Assembly: GCA_029298735.1 (NCBI GenBank)
Contig: JANSLP010000092.1
Span: 38,149-102,148 of the forward strand
Length of the DNA: 64,000 nt
Direction of reading: 5' to 3'
Source of the DNA: Ophiostoma sp. CBS 140.51
Lineage: Eukaryota; Ascomycota; Sordariomycetes; Ophiostomatales; Ophiostomataceae
Part shown: one piece after another, positions 1 to 12,500 of the stretch
Layout of the letters: each line of letters starts with the position of its first letter
Numbering within the stretch: the stretch's first letter is position 1
Made by a program: the position numbers and the translations under genes
The notes under the pieces: generated by a model
What the model saw: only the letters and a program-made list of their open reading frames with translations
Database searches by the model: none
Told to the model about the DNA's origin: nothing

Positions 1-1237
1 TCCGCAGCAAGATAGGGAAATGAGTCGGATCGCCGGGACCTCTGCAAGAGGGATATGAGGTATGCAAAACATATGGTATGTCAACAATGTGTTTAGAAGA
101 GTATGTACAAGGTAAATGCAGTTGGCAACGTCGAGGACATAAACTCGTATTGTCGCGGCTGGCGCGCAAGTAGAAAGATCTCGCCCGCGGCAGACTTTGG
201 GGCCCACCGGAGGGGCCACCCGGAGGCGTTAGAAAGGGAAAGAGCGACTAAGGACGAGTGAGGCCATGCCGGCTCGGCGGCCAAGAAACGTCTCCTTCCC
301 ACCAGACCAAAACCCGCACCAAAAAGGACACCTAAAAATGCACCAAAAAGAGGGATCTGACTCCAGAGAGCGGATCCTCCTTGCTCGCGCGCGTTGTCGT
401 CGTGGCGGAGGAGGACCCGTCTGTTAGCCTCCTCGACGTCGGGTTCTCGTTCTCTCCTTCTCTCTTTTTCCTCTTTTGGATTGCTCTTGCCTCTCGGCGC
501 ATGGTTGCCCTTGATGGGTCTCCCCGGTTTTCTCTCTTGGTCCCCTTCGTTCCTTCCTTTCTTTCCTCACCCGTTCCGTTTGTCTTTGTTCTTTAAAGGG
601 AAGCCGTCGCCCACTCCCGGGGCCTTTCCGTTTTGAATACTCTCGTCCCTTCCGGCAACTCTCTTTTGACTTCACACTCACTTGACTCTGACACTCTTTA
701 CTATTTTTACTTTTAACTCTTGACACTCAGTCTTGACCATCTTTACGTCTATCGCTCAACAACACGCCTTATCAGACCTCTGGCACGCAGATACCCGACC
801 TCACACCACCACCACAACATCCTTATCTCTCGACCTCACCACCGCGCATCTTTTTGCCCTTTCTCAAGAGATAAGCTCGCATTCAAGTGAAACTCGTTCT
901 GCCAGCGACGACAAAAATACTGCCGGCTCTCCTATTCACTTATTTTCTCTCGCCTAACTACCCTTTCCCTCTCTATCCTCTTTATCATCCCGCCCTACCC
1001 CGGCTTCTTTCTCCTGCACTCCCACCTTATCCTCCTACCCCGACCTGTCTACCCCGGATCTCAGATAATAATACCGTTTGTGCACGCTCTCTCTTCTTCC
1101 CCAGATTCACCTCTGATCGCCCTCACTTCTACATCGGGTAAAGCCTAAACCCTTTCTACCACAAAGGTGGTTGCCATACAAGAGTAGATACTCTTATTCT
1201 CTTTTCTTTAAACTCACACACACCCACATCACCAGCC
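1..1237. other. Upstream region and leader of the allantoinase gene
   Basis: I see no convincing gene here. From about 440 to 1237 the + strand is strongly pyrimidine-rich (many CT, TTCC and TCTC runs), which is typical of a fungal promoter and 5' leader reading rightward into the allantoinase gene. Short reading frames in this stretch are low-complexity Ser/Pro/Phe/Leu strings that come from the pyrimidine bias. Bases 1-300 hold nothing recognisable. Confidence 0.6.
769..1068. promoter_or_regulatory. Cluster of five HGATAR GATA-factor sites
   Basis: Five matches to HGATAR lie in 300 bp: TGATAA (minus strand) at 769-774, AGATAA (minus) at 823-828, AGATAA (plus) at 869-874, TGATAA (minus) at 982-987 and AGATAA (plus) at 1063-1068. 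Fungal nitrogen regulators of the AreA/NIT2 type bind this motif, usually as two or more nearby copies. Because the next gene encodes allantoinase, a purine-nitrogen enzyme, nitrogen catabolite control is a natural inference. The motif is short, so individual copies could be chance. Confidence 0.55.
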
Positions 1238-3073
1238 ATGGTGCCCTCAATCCAGGTTGTGGCTCCTAGCCAAGAGCCGCAGCTAGTTGTTCTTGCTTCA
1301 ACAAGGGCCGTCCTCACTCAGCCAGACGACTCGCTCATTCTCTCGCCCGCCACCATCACCATCTCCCCACAGACTGGCACCATTGTGTCCATAGCCCGTG
1401 AGGTCCTTCCCGCCTCTGCTTTCCCTGCCAATACTCAGTATGTCGACTACTCGCCCAGCGTGCTGATGCCCGGTCTCGTCGATGCCCATGTGCACCTAAA
1501 CGAGCCTGGCCGCACGGAGTGGGAGGGTTTCTACACCGGCACCCGTGCTGCCGCATCTGGTGGTGTCACCACCGTTGTCGACATGCCTCTCAATGCTATC
1601 CCGCCCACAACAACACTCCACGGTTTCAAGGAGAAGCTGAACGCCAGCCAGGGTCAGCTTTGGGTCGATGTCGGCTTCTATGGCGGTGTCATCCCGGGCA
1701 ATGCTGACCAGCTTCTGCCCCTGGTCGAGGCCGGTGTCCGCGGCTTCAAGGGCTTCCTAATCCACTCAGGCGTCGACGAGTTCCCCGCTGTGTCTGCCAA
1801 GGATATCTCCCTGGCCATGGAGACACTGAAAGATGCCGACACCACGCTCATGTTCCACGCTGAAATGATCCCGCCCATTGCCGACTCCGTCGGTGACGCC
1901 GTCCAGACGTCCGAGCCGCCACTCGCCCCGCACGGTGCCCTCGAGTCCTACAACACCTTTTTGGAGAGCCGCCCGCCCGTCTTTGAGACGTGTGCCATTG
2001 AGGAAATTGTGTGTCTTGCTCCCGCCGCTCCCAACCTGCACCTCCACATCGTCCACCTGTCAGCCACCGAGTGTATCCCCATTCTGCGCGATGCCCGCGA
2101 GCGTGGCATCAACATCACCGCCGAGACCTGCTTCCACTACCTGGGCCTGGCTTCGGACGGCATTGCCGACGGTGACACCCGCCACAAGTGCTGCCCGCCC
2201 ATCCGCAGCCAGATCAACCAGGATGGCTTGTGGAACGAGCTGGGTCGCCCAGACAGTGTTATCAAGACAGTTGTCTCCGACCACTCACCTTGCACACCGG
2301 ACCTGAAGCTGCTGCCGGGCCACTTGGCCGCACCTGCCCCTCGCGCTGTTGATGCCCTGCAGGTCGAGAACGAGTCGCCGCAGATGCGCCACTCCGATTC
2401 CGGTATTGACATGACCCTGCCCGAGGATGAGGCCAACCCCGAGAGCAAGGCTGTAGTTGTGAAGGCCGCCTCCACCCCGACCGACGAGGCCGTTTCCGTC
2501 CTTACCACCACCGCAGCCGAGGAGGAGCTCGCCAAGATGGCCGCCACCGACAAGCGCGGCGACTTCTTCGCTGCCTGGGGCGGTATCTCGTCTGTCGGCC
2601 TGGGCCTGCCCATCATGTACACCGCCGCCCAGGCCCGCCGTGCTGCCCTCGAGACCGGTGCCGATACCCTGGATGACCACACTCACCACCAGTGCGCCGA
2701 TGTCGACTGCGAAGACGTCGCGCCCACGTCCACTTCGATCCCCACAATCATCGACATTGTCCGCCTCTGCTGCCAGGCCACCGCCGAGCAGGTCGGCCTG
2801 TCCCACCGCAAGGGCGGTCTCCGCGTCGGCCTCGATGCTGACGTCTGTGTCTTTGACGATGCCATGCAGTGGACTTTCACGCAGGGCGACATGCGCTGGA
2901 AGAACCGCTGCTCGCCCTGGGAGGGCCACACCTTTGAGGGCCGCGTGCGCGCCACGTGGCTACGTGGCCAGGCTATTTTCGCTCTGGGCGCAGCCAACGA
3001 CGGCTTCGTCGGCGGCCGCCCTGTGGGTGCGCCGCTGATTGAGAAGCGCGGTCCGGCCAAGGTGGTGGCATAA
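1238..3073 (+). CDS. DAL1: Allantoinase (EC 3.5.2.5)
   Basis: A single 611-aa exon. It encodes an amidohydrolase that opens the hydantoin ring of allantoin to give allantoate, a step in using purines as nitrogen source. The metal site is visible: HVH at residues 84-86 within DAHVHLNEPGRTEW, the lysine expected to be carboxylated at 171 (GFKGFLIHSG), His207 (FHAE), His273 (HIVHLS) and Asp348 (SDHSPC). The GGVTTVVDMPLN segment near 108-119 is characteristic of allantoinases rather than dihydropyrimidinases. At 611 aa it is longer than the roughly 460 aa usual for the family; most of the excess is a low-complexity Ala/Glu/Ser/Thr insert at about 363-440, plus a short Asp/His-rich loop near 480-500. 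The start ATG has a good context and follows the pyrimidine-rich leader. The gene converges on the zinc-cluster gene downstream. Confidence 0.93.
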   Translation: MVPSIQVVAPSQEPQLVVLASTRAVLTQPDDSLILSPATITISPQTGTIVSIAREVLPASAFPANTQYVDYSPSVLMPGLVDAHVHLNEPGRTEWEGFYTGTRAAASGGVTTVVDMPLNAIPPTTTLHGFKEKLNASQGQLWVDVGFYGGVIPGNADQLLPLVEAGVRGFKGFLIHSGVDEFPAVSAKDISLAMETLKDADTTLMFHAEMIPPIADSVGDAVQTSEPPLAPHGALESYNTFLESRPPVFETCAIEEIVCLAPAAPNLHLHIVHLSATECIPILRDARERGINITAETCFHYLGLASDGIADGDTRHKCCPPIRSQINQDGLWNELGRPDSVIKTVVSDHSPCTPDLKLLPGHLAAPAPRAVDALQVENESPQMRHSDSGIDMTLPEDEANPESKAVVVKAASTPTDEAVSVLTTTAAEEELAKMAATDKRGDFFAAWGGISSVGLGLPIMYTAAQARRAALETGADTLDDHTHHQCADVDCEDVAPTSTSIPTIIDIVRLCCQATAEQVGLSHRKGGLRVGLDADVCVFDDAMQWTFTQGDMRWKNRCSPWEGHTFEGRVRATWLRGQAIFALGAANDGFVGGRPVGAPLIEKRGPAKVVA

Positions 3074-3946
3074 AGAAAGAATAACGACAAAACTCTAAAT
3101 ATATATAAAAAAAAGAGATGAGGAAAGGGACCTATGATATCCAAAATATTCTTGCCATTTATCTTTCATTCTTGATTTGTCTCCAACACTCACTAGCTTT
3201 AGCGATGATTTTTCAGCTTCTTTTTTTATTATTTAACATTTCTTTTGTATCAGCAATCATTTTTATAAGATAGTCACGTCCGCATAATATTGTTATACAA
3301 TATTCAAAATAAAAATAAAAATAAAAAGACCGAAATTCAAACCAATATTTATTCAAAATATTTCAAAAGAGATGTGACACAAACTAAGTAGTAACAAATA
3401 TGGGATATAAATTCAAAAAAAGTATCCGAGGTCCTCCCTAGGAAAACATACAACATGAAAAACATAAACACATGAGACGAGATCGAGTCGTGTCTGAGTA
3501 AAAACAGTACCAAAAATGAGATCAAGACAAGAATGCCGTAAAACACCGGCAAGGATCAAAAGCAGTATCCAAGAAAACTGTATCATAGCCAAAGAAAATT
3601 CCAAAAAGCCTACCCTCCCACCCTTCCATTCGGTGTCCGTCCGAAAATAATAGCCAATAATAAGAATAAAAAAAAACCTGGCCAAGTGTGCCTCCAGTCC
3701 TGCAACTTTGGTTCCAGTGTTGATAGTCGAAAAATAGCAAATGATAACAATTGCAACTTGAGCGAGATGCGAATAAGACGAAAAAAAGTAAATAAAACAA
3801 TGTAAAGGGTGACATTTTAGGGGGTATAACCGGCCAAGAACTGGCTGGGGGTGGATGTCAATGAGAATAAATGAAATGGTGAAGAAATGAAAATGGAACG
3901 ATAAAAAAATAAATAAAAAAAATCAAATTTGTGACCGCAAGAACAC
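3074..3946. other. AT-rich convergent intergenic region
   Basis: This region lies between the 3' ends of two convergent genes. It is clearly more AT-rich than its surroundings, with A-runs and repeated AATAAA-like stretches (for example around 3303-3327), consistent with 3' UTRs and polyadenylation signals for both strands. No gene is supported. Confidence 0.6.
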
Positions 3947-6504
3947 TTAGAACAGGTGCCGGATGTCGAGGCTGTTCGCAACGGCTTGCCAGTCCCACGC
4001 GCTCAAGAAGTCGCCAAGTTCAATCAGGCGCCACACCTCATTGAGCACTTCCTGCGCCTTGAATGTGTTGCGCAGACCAGTGTACCCGTGCACAACACGA
4101 ATGGCGTTGCGGACACGCTCCTGCTCTTTGGGAGAGTAGCAAGATGTGCCAATAATGACACACGGGACCAAGAGAAGCGCCTGTGTCGGATCACTTGGCA
4201 AAAAGCTCTCCAAAAGTGACAGAGACTCTTCGACAGCAACGCTGACACCCGGTTCGTGGTTCGATGGGCGCCGAATCGGCGGCGGCGATGACCGGATATC
4301 GTTGTCGTTCGATGACTTCTGACCAAACAAATCCGAAGTAGTGTTAAGGAACGGGCGTCTTTCACCGGAAATACTTGGGTTGGCGATGGAGTGACGGCGG
4401 GGGTTGTTGAAGTGATTCTCCTGGGGAACCATGGCCTCCAGTCTCGGCGAGGGCGATGATGCACAGCTTGCGGCCGCAGAGTGGGGAGGCGTCTCGGTAA
4501 TTGGGCCGCCGGTGCGGGAGTTGAACGATCTCGTCATCGACACAGACGAGTAGACAGACGTCGGCGGGCAAATTGTCGTCTTCAGGTACAACCATGCCAT
4601 CTGCTTGTACAGCAGCGTAACGCGCTCACGGCTATCACCCACCGGCCACTCGGGCTTCCACTCGAGGATCTGGTCCTCAATGTCGGAGGCTCTGTATAGA
4701 CTCTCGTAGTCCACCCGGGGGTCGGCATTGCATTCAATTCTGGCCCGGATGCGGTTGCGAATCGTCGTGATCTGGGAGAGATAACCAAACAGGCCGTCTG
4801 CTACTCCGATCAGGCGGGGACGCTGAATGGGCGCTGTTGGTGCCCAATCGTCCGTCACGAGGCGCTTGGCTGGCGGGCTCGGGTAGTAGACCAAATCGTC
4901 GGCAAAAATGTGGTAGTAGAAGATCTCCGCAATGAAGGCGTGGAAAGTATCGTCCTGAGGCGGATTGTTTTGGATCAGGTAGAGGAAAGCTTCGTAATGA
5001 AGGCGCTGGGTGCCACTGATGTCTCCTTCGGCTAGAGGCTCAAGAATAAGGCACAGCATTTGTCCATACCGGGCGGCCAGGTTGTTGGTCATTTCGGGGT
5101 CGTCCATCTGGTCGGTTTGCATCCCTTCACGCAGCGTCTTGACTGCCTCGTTGTTGTGGAAGTTACCACGGCGGTGCAGTGAGTCGATGGAGATCCTGGC
5201 GTTCCGGCGTAAGATCTTGGCTCCGTATGGCGTGTCGTAGTCCAAGTGTCTGCTAGCAAGCGAAAGAAGAGAGTGCATCATGCCCTGGTGTCTAGTTGCG
5301 ACAGGGACGAGCATATCACGGAAGGCATTGTGGTGTTCGCCTTCGACAGTGAAGACAGCGCTTAGATGGTCATTGTAATGTCTCCAGAAGACGCGGTCTT
5401 CAGCTGTCTCAAGACCGGTGAAGATTGGCTGCATGGTGATGACAGGAAGGCTCTGATTCTTCAGAAGCTCTGGATACAAAGGTAAGCGGCGGAATTGCAG
5501 AGATGGGAGAGGGGTGGCTTGAAATGGATCGAGATGCAAGAGATACATACCTTCTTCAGCCTTCTCTTTGCCGCTCTTCCAGATTTGCTTCTCCGGATAG
5601 CCCTCGCAAACGACGGCATTCTTTTCACAGTTCATGCCTATGACATGGATTGTCAATATTGAGGGTTCGAAAGGCATATATGCGCCACAAGGGAATCAAG
5701 GCTTCACTCACATCTTGGCTTGGCCTCGTCGCACTTCTTCTTGCGCTTTCTGCAAGTCACACAGCCGGTCTTTGACCGACCCTTTGCAATCTTTCCAGGG
5801 TTGGTGGGTGCCGTCGGCAAAATGCTCAGCTTCCGTGGGCGGCCTCTGGGACGCTTGACTTTTGTGCTTGCATTAGGAGCCGTGTTGTCAGTAGGCTCGG
5901 GGTTGGCGGGTGCTTCTTCGAGGTCATCAAGGCGGAACGTGTCATCTTCCATCGGCTCGAGCTTGGGAATAACGAGATCTTCGGTCATGTCCACATCCCA
6001 TTGCATCTCGCTGGCAGTATCAATGTGGCCATGGACTGCGTCATCGTAATGAGAGTGATCGTTCATGTGGCTGTCGTGATGATCGCCATGGGCATGCGAA
6101 TGGTCATGACCACTAGCGTAGACGTCTCTGGGCTCGGAGTTGGACGACGGCGAGGTCGAGTTTTCGAGCGTCGGGGAGGACAGTGACGTGGTGTTGTCCA
6201 GGGTAGGCGCCGACGACAGGCTGGTCGACGCCGTCAAAGGGTAGTGTTCGGCATCGGAAACGGCACCGGGGATGTCAACGCCGATGCTGATAGGTGACAG
6301 CTGGCCCGCCGAGAAGTGCGAGGCTGCCGAGATTTCAGAAACGAGAGTAGAGCGGCTGCTGGAGCTGGAGTCTGCTCTGATCCATGTGGTGGTAGACCGC
6401 AAGACCACATCTGAGGCGAGGCGGTTGTCATCTGAATCCATGGCGTGAGAATCCGACCAGGTCGAGTCGGCGTCGCCCGACATAACCGGCAAAGGTAGTT
6501 CCAT
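3947..6504 (-). CDS. Zn2Cys6 transcription factor with AT-hook
   Basis: Model: exons 6504-5712, 5637-5551 and 5469-3947, giving 800 aa. The first intron (5711-5638, 74 nt, GTGAGT..TAG) is required: it splits the codon of the fourth cysteine, and joining the exons completes a perfect C-x2-C-x6-C-x6-C-x2-C-x6-C cluster at Cys248, 251, 258, 265, 268 and 275. A second intron (5550-5470, 81 nt, GTATGT..CAG) is likely but optional, because it is in frame without stops; retaining it gives 827 aa. Just before the cluster is an AT-hook core, RGRPRK (220-225), and residues 133-160 are His/Asp-rich. The cluster sits unusually far from the N terminus, after about 245 mostly disordered residues. The rest resembles the alpha-helical middle-homology region of fungal zinc-cluster regulators (Fungal_trans_2-like, by inspection only). 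It should be a nuclear DNA-binding regulator; its targets are unknown. Upstream lies a very long gene-free region. Confidence 0.85.
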
Positions 6505-9500
6505 AGCTCGTCACTAACGACTGCATGCCAGTAGGGACGTGATAAAAAAAAGCTCGTGGGAAAACAAAATGTGGTTGTATCAAGACTTCAAATAGGAAAC
6601 CAAGTTTGGAGGTGGATGAAAGGGAGGGGGGGGGGGTAGAGGAGAAATGAAGACAAGGGCCCCAAGCCTGGATTGGAGGCGTCAAGAATAAAGAGAACAA
6701 GGAAAGGGGCGGGTGGAGGATAGAAATATCGTTCTTTGTCTTAGAACGGCGTGAGCGGGCTGGTGTGTCGATCAGATATCTTCACCTCTCAACCAAACTG
6801 AATATAGACAGGCTGACAGGCTAATGATTGTGCATGGAATGTGGAGAAAGCTGAGAGAAGTGGGATATGGCAATGGCAAGAGCTTAGATGGCGATGAGAG
6901 GGGCGCCTCTTTGGTCTGGCCTGTTTTTATGCAGCCAACTTAAAGAACGGGGAAAGTGGGAGGCAAGAGGGTGGGGAGGGCAGAAAGGGTATGATTTATG
7001 GCAGAACGCGGGGGGGAACAATGGTAGCACAGAACAGAGTCCTCTGTTTGTTGTAGAGACACAGGATTGTAATCGTACTGAGTAGGTTGGCCGAGGTGGC
7101 CGAGAAGGGCACCAACGGTGGATGGACGAGAAAAAAGAGGAAGAAAACGACGGCAACAGAGAAAATAAGAGTCTGTGAGACGGGGCAAGAGGGGATGGCG
7201 GCTGACGTTGAGAAGGCGGTGCGACGATCGGAGAAGGTGATTCTGTAAAGACAAGCAAGCAAGAGAAATAACTTGTCCGACACGAGAACACACACCAGAA
7301 ATGCACGCGAGAGATAGGTGTGGTATCCAGAGCCAAGAGCTGTCTGTCAATGGATGATGGTGGTGCCAGAGGAGGACAAAGCCAGTTCCCAGCCTTGCTT
7401 TTGGGGGCGAGAAAATCGAGAGCGGGAATTGGCGAGCGCAGCAGATGTAAGGCGACTTTGTTGACGCAGGGAAGCGTATGTCGTTTGGCAGGGAAGAGAC
7501 TGACTTCTGGTTGTTTGTTGACTTTGGTTTTCTTTAAAGCAAGGGTGAGCCAGGCGATGCTAGTGGAACAGCGGCGGCTGACAATGGGTGAAGAACTGGC
7601 GCGGGAAAAATACGGAAGAGGTTCAGAGATGCTCAAGAGTACATTAGTTTGTCGAGAAAGGCAGACGGAGAGTCTGGGCAATGATATGTGTCGAAAATAA
7701 AGTGAGAATACGGATAGTGGTGGGAGAAAGGACTGTGATAGAAAAGCGAGAAGGGCTGAAGGCCAATGACTGAGCAGTGAAGCGAGGAGAGTCGACGTGG
7801 GTGGAAAGAAAAAAAAGGAAGCAGAAAACAGACAGCAAGGTCTGGAGGACGGGGAGAAAAGAAAAAAAAATATCGTGAGAGCTGGATTGTGGTCGGAAGA
7901 GGGCCTGGCTCGATGGAACAAACGTCTGGCGAGGGTCAGCGAGAACGCGGCGTCTCGGTTGCAATGACGCTCTCCGTCGGCTGTGTGAACTGAGAGAGAG
8001 AGGCCAAGGGTGAAAGTGGAGGTGTGTGCCGTAGGAGAGGGCGAGACAAGAGACGAGGGCACACGCAGAGCGACAGGGAGGGAAAAAGGAGGGTGTGTAG
8101 GCAAGACAAGAGTGGAGCCAAGAGAACGAGGTGGTGTGGGGGAAGACGATTTGGGGAGAGCGCGACTGAAGACGAGGAGGAGAGGATGAGAGGACGACGA
8201 GAACAGAGGAAAAGAGACGGCCGGAAGCAGAGACGGGCTGTGCGGTGGTGTGGGTGTGATGCGAATGCGCAAGGCAATAAAATGGCTTGAAGCGAAGAAT
8301 GAATGAGAAGAGGAAGCTGGTGAGAAGACGAGAAAATGGGAAGATGGGAAGATGTTGATGTGAGTGGGGGGCTGCTGGGAGCAAAGGAGGGAAGGAGCGA
8401 GTGGGAGGAGGAGGGCCGGAGAGGAGAAATATACGGAGTAACTGGCTGGACACACGGCAAGCCGCGAGTCTTAGAGAAGGAGCAATGGGCGCCCACGGAG
8501 TTACTCAGGACGAGAAGGAGCATAGGAGCAAATGAATAGAGTAGGATATTGCAGGTTGGCTGAGGACAGTGGCTGGCCGCGATCAGTGGGATGCAAAGGA
8601 ACGCCAGGAAGGAGCTTCAGCAGAGAAGGCATCGGGGCAGCAGCCAACGAGGAAGGCTCCGGGTCGACTGACGACTAATAATTCGTGCAAATACATAACA
8701 TGTAACAGCAGGCAGGTACAGATAGAAAGCAGGCACGACCGGAAACAACAGAGCAGGAGCGACCCGCAAGCAACAGCGAGAAACCGGGCAGAAAAGGAAC
8801 AAGAGCAGATGGGACATGGGAAAATGCAAAAAGGAGGCAAGAGCGACCAGGGTCGGGCTTGGCTGCATGGCCCAAGTCGCATCTCGCAGGTTGTGCTCTC
8901 AAGCTAGCGGCAGGTGCATTGGGGGTGGAGGAGGGGGTGATTGCCCTTTTTTGTCTGTGAGCTGACGCGCAGAACGGCCTGCGTCTCATTGAGAAAAGTT
9001 ACATCCCCCCGGGTCAATATTATGGAGCAAGCCGTGCGATACTGTGAAAATAGAAAACCAGAGCTCGACAGAAGTGGCATGTCCTGACAATGGCCCTGGC
9101 CTGGACTTCCAGCAGGCGGCTTTGCGGCCCATGCAGAGTCGGACTGAGCTCCGTATTCGTATGCCCAGAGTGAGGATGCCGACGATGTGCCTCGCGCCTG
9201 CCCGTTCTGAATGTTCTGGCCTCGCTCTTTCCTTCTCTTCCTTTGTCTGTGTTCGCAAACAGCAGTCGCAGTATGCTTCTTTGTTTAGCAAGTGCAGCCA
9301 CACACCACACTGCTAACTAGCTTCTATCAAACTTCGCGACTGACACGGTCGCTGTTTCCGACCATGGCGTGGCCCGACCCCTAGCCGGCAGGCTATTCGG
9401 CCCAACAGTCGAATGTCGTGGGTCGTGGGCCGTTCCTTCCTTTCCTAGCTCTGAAGATGGGCGCCATGGGGCGCTATTGCTCTTGGTGCCCGCTACTGCC

Positions 9501-12500
9501 CAGTACTGGCCTCGCCCCCAAGTGACGATTTTCCCATGACTTCCGTGCACGTCCACACGCGTATTGTGTTTACCCATTATGCTATGTACCCCGTGTGCTC
9601 CGTACCTCCTTCCGTCTTCACAACCTTCGCCGGTGACTTCCCAATTCTGTCCAACTTGAATCTTGGGCCACTGTTATGTTGTTTTCCTTATCCCTATCTC
9701 CAGTTGTCTTCTCAACTTCGAATCTCTCTCCGCAATCATCACGAACGATCATCGACCCCTTTTGTCTCTCAAACACCGAGGCATTCCCACTCAGCAACGT
9801 TTCTGTCAACGGCGCCCCTTGCTCCCCATCACGAACTCCGCTCTACGAACAATCGGTCTCCCTGCATCTGAACTGTTTTCCATTTTTTAAGACTCGTACG
9901 TCTTCTGTGCATATTTCCACTTGCTGTTTCCAGTCTACCCGCACGCTGCGTTCTAACTAATCATCACTAGCCGCTGTTGATTTGCTTGCCCGACGCCTCT
10001 GTAAGCTTTGCCTAACCGGGATGAGGCCCTGTGCAATTCAAACAACCAACCGCCAACAACCCACAAAAAGCACGAAACGAGTGTGGTGGCAGGGGCAGCA
10101 GGGGCACCAAGGTGTATCGATACGTGCACGCGGGTGCCGGCCTGGGGTCTCAACGGGAAGCACGCTGCAGAGAGAGGGATTGCTGCTCAGGGGTCGCCCA
10201 ATGGGCCAGGTAGGGGACAAGAGGGGACAGAAGGGGACCCGCCTCGAGCACAGAAAATGCCAAATCTGTTGCAGAAACAGGGAGGCCCATCGATTTCACG
10301 GACATTTTCCACTGGACTACGGTGGGTTTCCTACTCGCACTAGGAACAAATGGTGAAAAGGCAAAATGGCAGAATCTGTGCTCTTCTCAAATGCACGACA
10401 GAAACCGCCTACAAGTCCCCACAGTGGACGTGCTGCCCATGTCCCATCAACGCTATCACCAGCCTTGAGAAATATGTTTCAGTGGACATCGTCATGCTGA
10501 GATACGGCACGGAGTATTGCCGGCGAGATTCGTGAACATCACGGCCCCGGGTGAGTGTCGCCGAGGGACCCTAGTTGAGCTTATCGTATTTCGTACAGAA
10601 GGCAGTGCTTTTTCGTTCTGTGGCCTTGCAAAATTGATACTGTGTAAAATAGTGACCCGATATTTACATCACAAACGCCCTCATGGCAAGCTGTCAACGC
10701 AAGCCAGTCAAAGGATAAAAAATCTTGCCATGTTTGATTTTTGATTGGCAAATGAGAAAGCCACTCACCAGCTTTGAAAGAAAAACCAAATGGTGTGTCC
10801 GACACACTAGGAGGATTACAACAAGCGGGAAACGGTCGAACAGCATGGTCAATGCAGTGTAACTCGAGACTGGTCACCTCCAAGCATTGCATTTCAGACA
10901 ACAGACAACGGACAACAGACAAGTATCCCATTGACACCTGGTCCTCCTTGGGTAACGGTGAGTCCAACAGGAAACATTTTATGTTGTCGATGAGCCGGTG
11001 AGTTTTTTTTTACTTTGTTGCAAAATGTCCGACCGTGCAACCTCGAAGAGCTCCAATGCCCTACCGGGAACTCTACAGCACATCTCAAGACACCACGGCC
11101 TGGTCAAAGCAGAGCCAGCCAGGCCCCCTTGAGAGTTAACCCGCTCTCTGCTCATTCCGACGGCATCTATCGAGAGAGGAAAACCCTTTTTGAAACAGAG
11201 AGATAAGGCTTTGCTTAAGATCAAGTTGTTGATACTGCCTCTGTCCCACCACGAGGCCGGGGCACAATTTTGACCCGCCATTGTCGAGACCGGGACGGGC
11301 CAGGGAGCATGAAGAATAGTTACCCAGTGCTCTCCATGTATCCTCGTGTATCTCGCCGGCACTGAATTGCACGGCTCTGAGTTCGTCTCAACGCTGACAC
11401 CGTGCCATCGAGAACTGATTCCTTGTCCACTACAGATTACGACGCGTGCATACATAATGCCAGGCCGGTTCAAAAGACGCCGACACGCCACGCACATGCA
11501 GAATAGAAGGTATCGAGAAGACGAGAAAGAAACGAAAGGCTCTTCAGGGCCTCTTTCCATCCAACAGGTAAGATCAAACCTTGCATCTGTTCTGCACAAA
11601 ACAGCCTAAAATGCACCGAGGAACCTGCCAAACATCACAGCGCCACTACACCACCTCGACCACTAAGTGCGCAATAATACGACCTTGCTGACAGGCTCCC
11701 TACCACCCATACGAACGCAGAAAATTGTCGCACTTATTACGACTCAACTGCTCCGCATGTTCCGTGCCTTCATCATATATCATTTCTGCAAGAGACCAAA
11801 AACGATGGGCGTCTTGCATGAGACAGCAGCTCCGAACGTGCCCTGGCTTTCTTTGCAACACCACATTGACTCGGCTGTTTCGTGACGACGGTGTTGTTTT
11901 GCGTGAGCTGTATCTAGAAAGCCAGCACGATTGGGTTATTCTTGACAAGAGCATCTACAAATATTACAACGCAAGCCTGCCTTTACTGCTACCTCCGTCT
12001 TCGGCCTCCTCGCGTTCGCCTGTGGTGGTTGCCTGCTGCATCGGCAAGCCAGTCTGCGTCGACTGGCAAAGGCCAGCCTCGTCCATCTTCCAATGGAAAG
12101 CCAAAAAGCCTATTCCGACTTGCTGTTGGCTGCCCTGGAAAAAGTCATTCGTCTGCACGTCCTTTGCACACAAATTGCAACAAACACATTCCACGTGCTC
12201 CTTTTTCTTGAGGATAGCTTGCCGCATTCGAACAGTTCCAGCATGTATTCTAGAAACGGAGCTCAAGCACAAGGCTCCCGTTTTATTCCAGATGCCGGTT
12301 GCCTTGCATCGTTGATGTTTGTCGAGCCATGGACCTGGCATGGTGAGAGAGAGGACCTGGCCGTCCGCCTCTTGTGTCTGACCTATTACGAGTATCCTTC
12401 GGGTCGACGGGCTGGGCCTAGCATCGATTTCCAATGTTCCCTTCCGAGCGTGGGGGTACAGGCAAAATTGGACTTTGTCCATTTCCCCCTCACGCTCCCA

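Noticed and set aside
6884..8455. 523-codon minus-strand frame upstream of the zinc-cluster gene
   Set aside because: The product is a Ser/Pro/Leu/Phe low-complexity string created by the pyrimidine bias of this leader-like region. It has no domains, and overlapping frames in the other phases are equally long.
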